A stretch of DNA of 10,731 nucleotides from Goniomonas avonlea (lineage: Eukaryota; Cryptophyceae; Goniomonadida; Goniomonadaceae): contig QUTJ01031292.1 in the NCBI GenBank assembly GCA_003573635.1, positions 1 through 10,731 on the forward strand, given 5' to 3'. The position numbers were made by a program, and so were the translations under genes. Positions 8,001 to 10,731 of this stretch are shown piece after piece. Numbering within the stretch: the stretch's first letter is position 1; every line of letters begins with the position of its first letter. The notes beneath the pieces were generated by a model. It searched no databases. It worked only from the letters and a program-made list of their open reading frames with translations, and was not told the DNA's origin.

Positions 8001-8852
8001 AACAGCTGGAGAAGAAGAAAACTGCAGAGATTGCCACGTTGAAACAGCAAGTACAGACACTCATCCAAGAGCGCTCAAGTGAGTTTCCATCCTGGTGACG
8101 GTGTTTTAACGAAAGCCTTCAGAGGATCAAGGTGCAGAAACCTCTCAGCCATCAGATTCGAAGAAGAACAAGACTCCAGCAAACACCCTCAACAAGGGCC
8201 GACGTGTACAGGTCGCGATCGCTACTTGCTGCCACGTTCCAATATTGCAACCGCAGAGTGTACGTGCGAAAGAAAACAGCGATGATCACTCTGATGCCAA
8301 CAACTGCGAAGGCAAACCGAACTTTCCACAGGTTTTGCTCCAAGTTCCAGCACGTGTTCATGGACTGTCTGACACAGCTGGCACAGTCTTCGTTTGCATT
8401 GCAGTCCACCTTCATGGAGACTGGCGATGACTCCACATCAGAACTTCCACTCACCGCTCAGGTGTGCGTCATGCCGTTGATTGAATCCGCACACCTTGAT
8501 TTCTGAGCAACGTGCTAAAAGTTGGTGCTGACTGGCTCCCTCAGAAAAAGTGCCGCGCCACAAAGCAAGTGTTCGTGCGCCCAACGCCGAAAAACAATGT
8601 GTGTGTTTGAACCCACGTCCTGCTTTCCTCCTCATAGATTTCCTGAACTAAAGAATTCTGACCAGACTCAGAAGCACTTCGGGAAGCGTGGCCGCGTGCC
8701 AGACTCTCGAGTCGAAGGTGTGCACTGGCGTGACGCTATCACCCCTTTAACCCTGTTCGATAGCTCCCAAACCTTCAAGGAAACCCAAACGCGGAGGCAG
8801 CAACTCGTGCACGGAGGCCAGCGGTGATGACCTCTTCAATTTTAACTTCTGA
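5054..8852 (+). CDS. Long coiled-coil protein, 25 exons (about 876 aa)
   Basis: Exons: 5054-5294, 5348-5800, 5843-5941, 6003-6070, 6114-6164, 6205-6353, 6393-6504, 6547-6630, 6677-6751, 6796-6894, 6967-7035, 7080-7136, 7181-7240, 7285-7420, 7478-7545, 7597-7651, 7701-7735, 7785-7938, 7986-8078, 8123-8211, 8257-8331, 8378-8461, 8545-8600, 8638-8717 and 8764-8852 (TGA). All introns are GT-AG, 37-83 bp and phase-consistent; the exons total 2631 nt. The protein starts MQAFSFGGPAQKQ and has a disordered N-terminus of about 80 residues. Then comes a long Glu/Lys/Gln/Leu-rich region of coiled-coil type (for example LRSRLEAAEGEMHSL, ISQQEKTVETLQKD, QQLEKKKTAEIATLKQQ). The last ~140 residues are disordered and basic (RVQSVRAKENS, HFGKRGRVP, PKPSRKPKRGG) and end DDLFNFNF. 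This layout resembles transverse-filament proteins (SYCP1/ZYP1) but also other structural coiled-coil proteins. Boundaries at 5542-5592, 5657-5707 and 6895-6966 are ambiguous. Confidence 0.8.
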
Positions 8853-9165
8853 GTTGCGCACGAGCTTCCATGCTGGTGTTTACCATTGCAGTAGTGATTG
8901 AAACAGGCCACGGCGTAGCTCCCTGCGCCAATAGCAGCAAACATTGCGTCAGCTCACACGTGTGGGCAATTCTGTCTTCCGCCAACGCAGTCACAGCCTC
9001 GCTGTGTCAAGCATTGACCTTACATGTCTCTTGAGGCGCGTGCAACCGTAACAACTCATCCGCAAATCGTGCGGCAGATCAACAGCCAATGCTGTCAATG
9101 CACAAGGATAAACTAAAACCATCCAGCTGGTTGTTTCTGTGTTCGGATGTATTTGGTCGGTACAT
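8842..9165 (-). CDS. Probable small protein (78 aa, 3 exons)
   Basis: On the - strand, joining 9165-9120, 9054-9024 and 9001-8842 gives a phase-consistent 237-nt frame from ATG to TAA. It encodes MYRPNTSEHRNNQLD, then VVTVARASRDIEAV, then a helical C-terminal part with ALAEDRIAHTCELTQCLLLL and QGATPWPVSITTAMVNTSM. The 65-bp first intron is ordinary. The second would be only 22 bp, yet has a GTAAGG donor, a CTTGAC branch-like site and an ACACAG acceptor. Without it the last exon has an upstream in-frame TGA. AT-rich TATTTAAG and TATAATATT lie roughly 90-110 bases upstream of the ATG (9257-9277) and could belong to its promoter. The stop codon lies inside the end of the convergent coiled-coil gene (11-bp overlap). 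No family is recognised; the last exon could instead be an isolated frame. Confidence 0.4.
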
Positions 9166-9581
9166 GACCTCAGATGGTCATTACAGGATGTCAAGACCTG
9201 CCAATAGTGTGCAGGGTGGCAGCGTATCCAACGCAACGCCAGGGGACACATCTTCAAAATATTATACAACTTAAATAGTGAGCACATACATAAGAAGGTC
9301 TCCAGCTAAGTTTCTCGTCTGCCTCGCAGAGACATCGATGCTGCGCCCGGAGAAAGCTGTGGGTGAGAGCCTGGTGGGCTGCTCTGATTTGAGGCGCTTT
9401 GTGCTGTCATCTGGTCACGTGGCCACGGCACTTGACTCGCATGACTCGGTGGCTGTCACTTGGCCGCTTGTCCAAGCCCCACTTGGCCCATGTCATCAGT
9501 CGAAACACCGCACACAGAGTGTAACGTGATCAAGGTAAGGTAATCAGCTCACTCAAGGCAGCTCACGACGTGGTCCAGGAC
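9166..9581. other. Intergenic region without a convincing gene
   Basis: An ATG-started frame at 9338-9529 on the + strand would give 63 aa (MLRPEKAVGESLVG and onward). It has no supporting splice context, family resemblance or neighbour, and the opposite strand is also partly open. The right end (9166-9300) may hold the promoter of the small - strand gene. Nothing else is recognisable. Confidence 0.4.
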
Positions 9582-9700
9582 GAAATCACTCGCCGCAGTT
9601 CCGGTGAGATAACTCGGTGCAGATCAAAATGAATCACGGATGAGATCATTCGTCGCTCTCAAGATGTGATCTGGTGATATCACTCGAGATCAAGATCAAG
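9582..9700. repeat. Degenerate tandem repeat, spacing 24-36 bases
   Basis: Related segments begin GAAATCACTCG (9582), GAGATAACTCG (9606), GAGATCATTCG (9642) and GATATCACTCG (9676), with a shorter GAATCACGGAT at 9631 between the second and third. The shared core is GAKATMAYTCG. Spacing is uneven (24, 36 and 34 bases), suggesting an old, decayed array or a cluster of similar binding sites. Confidence 0.5.
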
Positions 9701-9926
9701 TTGACCCGAATTCTGCCACCCATTTGTTGTACTTGTCCTCCAGCCGTCTCCTGGCAACTTTGGATGAGGGGGGCGCGAATTGAATCGACAGCGGGTGTGT
9801 GCGCCAGGGGAAATGTGGCTGGTCACAGTGGGGGGTGGAGGGAAGAAAGGAAGAGAGGGGGCGAGACAGCAGGAGGAGAGAGGGGGCAAGACAAAATAGA
9901 CGAGAGGGGCGAGTAGGAGGGGAGGT

Positions 9927-10013
9927 GAGGAGAGAGGAGGGGAGGGGAGGAGAGGAGGAGAGGGAGGAGGGGAGGAAGAGGGGAGAGGAGGAGGGGAGAG
10001 GAGGAGGGGAGAG

Positions 10014-10067
<54 letters not shown>
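9927..10067. repeat. 141-nt pure polypurine run ending in (GA)n
   Basis: Every base from 9927 to 10067 on the + strand is A or G. The left part is GGA/GGGA-rich and the right end (10017-10067) is about 25 GA units. A further purine-rich stretch with (GA)n at 10083-10103 continues to about 10130, broken only by a few C. Purine richness begins around 9830. Confidence 0.97.
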
Positions 10068-10075
<8 letters not shown>

Positions 10076-10331
10076 CGAGAGGGAGAGAGAGAGAGAGAGA
10101 GAGGGCGAGGGAGAGAAGAGAGCGAGAACGAGAAGATCCACAGAGTGACGCAGAGACGCAGAGACAGAGCAACGCTGAGACTGAGACAAAGACTGTGAGG
10201 GTGTGCGAAGGGGGACCACCAGGAGAATAAGGGAACAACGAGAAAGCGACGAAGAGAGGAAAACAGTCGTCAAGTTTCGTAACACTGCAGCGTTATCACT
10301 GCTCATAGGCGCTAAGTTTCAGGACGACGAT

Positions 10332-10340
10332 CCCCCCCCC

Positions 10341-10380
<40 letters not shown>
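10332..10380. repeat. C10 homopolymer and (CT)19 microsatellite
   Basis: Ten C (10332-10341), a G, then 19 perfect CT units (10343-10380). The (CT) tract is complementary to the upstream (GA) tract, so the two form a long inverted repeat about 275 bases apart. Confidence 0.96.
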
Positions 10381-10382
<2 letters not shown>

Positions 10383-10423
10383 GCCCGCGCGTGCGGAACG
10401 ATTCAACAAGACCTACTCTCTTG

Positions 10424-10449
10424 ACACACACACACACACACACACACAC
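10424..10449. repeat. (AC)13 microsatellite
   Basis: Thirteen perfect AC units, directly to the left of the first copy of a duplicated 60-bp unit. Confidence 0.95.
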
Positions 10450-10565
10450 TGGTCATAACACAGCGCACCACCATGTGTGAAAGCTCACGCTTGTTTCTTT
10501 CTCCGCCCACACTGGTAATATAACAGCACGTTTCCATGTGTGCAAGCTCACGCTTCTCTCTTTGC
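10445..10565. repeat. Two imperfect copies of a ~60-bp unit between CA tracts
   Basis: CACACTGGTCATAACA... (10445-10503) and CACACTGGTAATATAACA... (10508-10565) share CACACTGGT, AACAGC or ACAGC, CCATGTGTG and AGCTCACGCTT in the same order, at a period of 63 bp. Each copy ends in a pyrimidine-rich segment. The pair fills the gap between two CA arrays, so the larger repeat is probably CA tract plus this unit. Confidence 0.8.
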
Positions 10566-10731
10566 ACACACACACACACACTCACAGACACAGACACAGA
10601 CACAGACACAGACACAGACACAGACACAGACACAGACACACACTCACAAACACACACACGCACACACACACGCACACTCACACACACACTCACACACACA
10701 CACACACACACACGCACACACACACGCACAC
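10565..10731. repeat. (CA)n and (CAGACA)9 simple-sequence array
   Basis: A short CA run is followed by nine CAGACA units (10585-10638), then CA repeats interrupted by CTCACA, CACAAA and CACGCA variants to the window edge. It has no coding character, and the long frames through it are artefacts of composition. Confidence 0.95.

Noticed and set aside
8508-8544. 13-bp micro-exon plus 24-bp intron near the end of the coiled-coil gene
   Set aside because: It shifts the frame and leads to an early stop. Skipping it (intron 8462-8544) continues in phase through three more exons to DDLFNFNF.
9338-9529. 63-aa + strand frame
   Set aside because: Short, isolated and featureless; kept only as a note in the intergenic entry.
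9696-9780. Protein-like - strand tail ending KYNKWVAEFGST
   Set aside because: All three frames are open here and the upstream side is simple repeat, so a terminal exon cannot be distinguished from chance.
9799-10306. Arg/Glu or Ser/Leu repeat proteins over the GA/CT tracts
   Set aside because: Pure dinucleotide translation with no complex sequence.

Overview
The window is nuclear DNA from a eukaryote. Every recognisable gene is cut by GT-AG introns, there are no bacterial-style operons, and a large share of the sequence is micro- and minisatellite. Compact genes, many introns of about 37-60 bases and fairly GC-rich coding sequence suggest a unicellular protist (stramenopile-like or similar). 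The lineage cannot be fixed from this window.

Layout. (1) 1-2909, + strand: the 3' part of a major facilitator superfamily transporter of the oxalate/formate antiporter-like (monocarboxylate) type. It has eight exons and a long second intron made largely of an 11-bp minisatellite. The window starts inside the gene, and its first exon holds an exact in-frame 95-bp direct duplication. (2) 2910-3540: downstream region with a second 11-bp minisatellite bracketed by 25-bp direct repeats, then a 17-C run and an AATAAA signal. (3) 3543-4987, - strand: a disordered, Ser/Pro-rich protein of unknown function with two possible 3' ends, one of which would give a CaaX-box tail. (4) 4988-5053: a 66-bp divergent promoter region with an E2F-like palindrome. 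(5) 5054-8852, + strand: a 25-exon gene for a long coiled-coil protein of about 876 aa, reconstructed exon by exon with every splice phase consistent. Its layout (disordered N-terminus, long coiled coil, basic C-terminus ending in an acidic/aromatic tail) resembles synaptonemal-complex transverse-filament proteins, but this is only a hypothesis. (6) 8842-9165, - strand: a probable 78-aa small protein that overlaps the coiled-coil gene tail to tail by 11 bp and needs one 22-bp intron. (7) 9166-9830: no convincing gene; a degenerate repeat with a spacing of roughly 24-36 bases. (8) 9830-10731: simple-sequence DNA, comprising a 141-nt pure purine run with (GA)n, (CT)n, (CA)n, (CAGACA)n, and a duplicated 60-bp unit between the CA tracts.

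The genes do not form an obvious pathway. The clearest functional coupling is the shared promoter between the Ser/Pro-rich gene and the coiled-coil gene, where an E2F-like site would be consistent with cell-cycle or meiotic expression. All gene models are manual reconstructions without transcript data. The transporter model is anchored by family motifs. The coiled-coil model is anchored by phase consistency and heptad-type composition.
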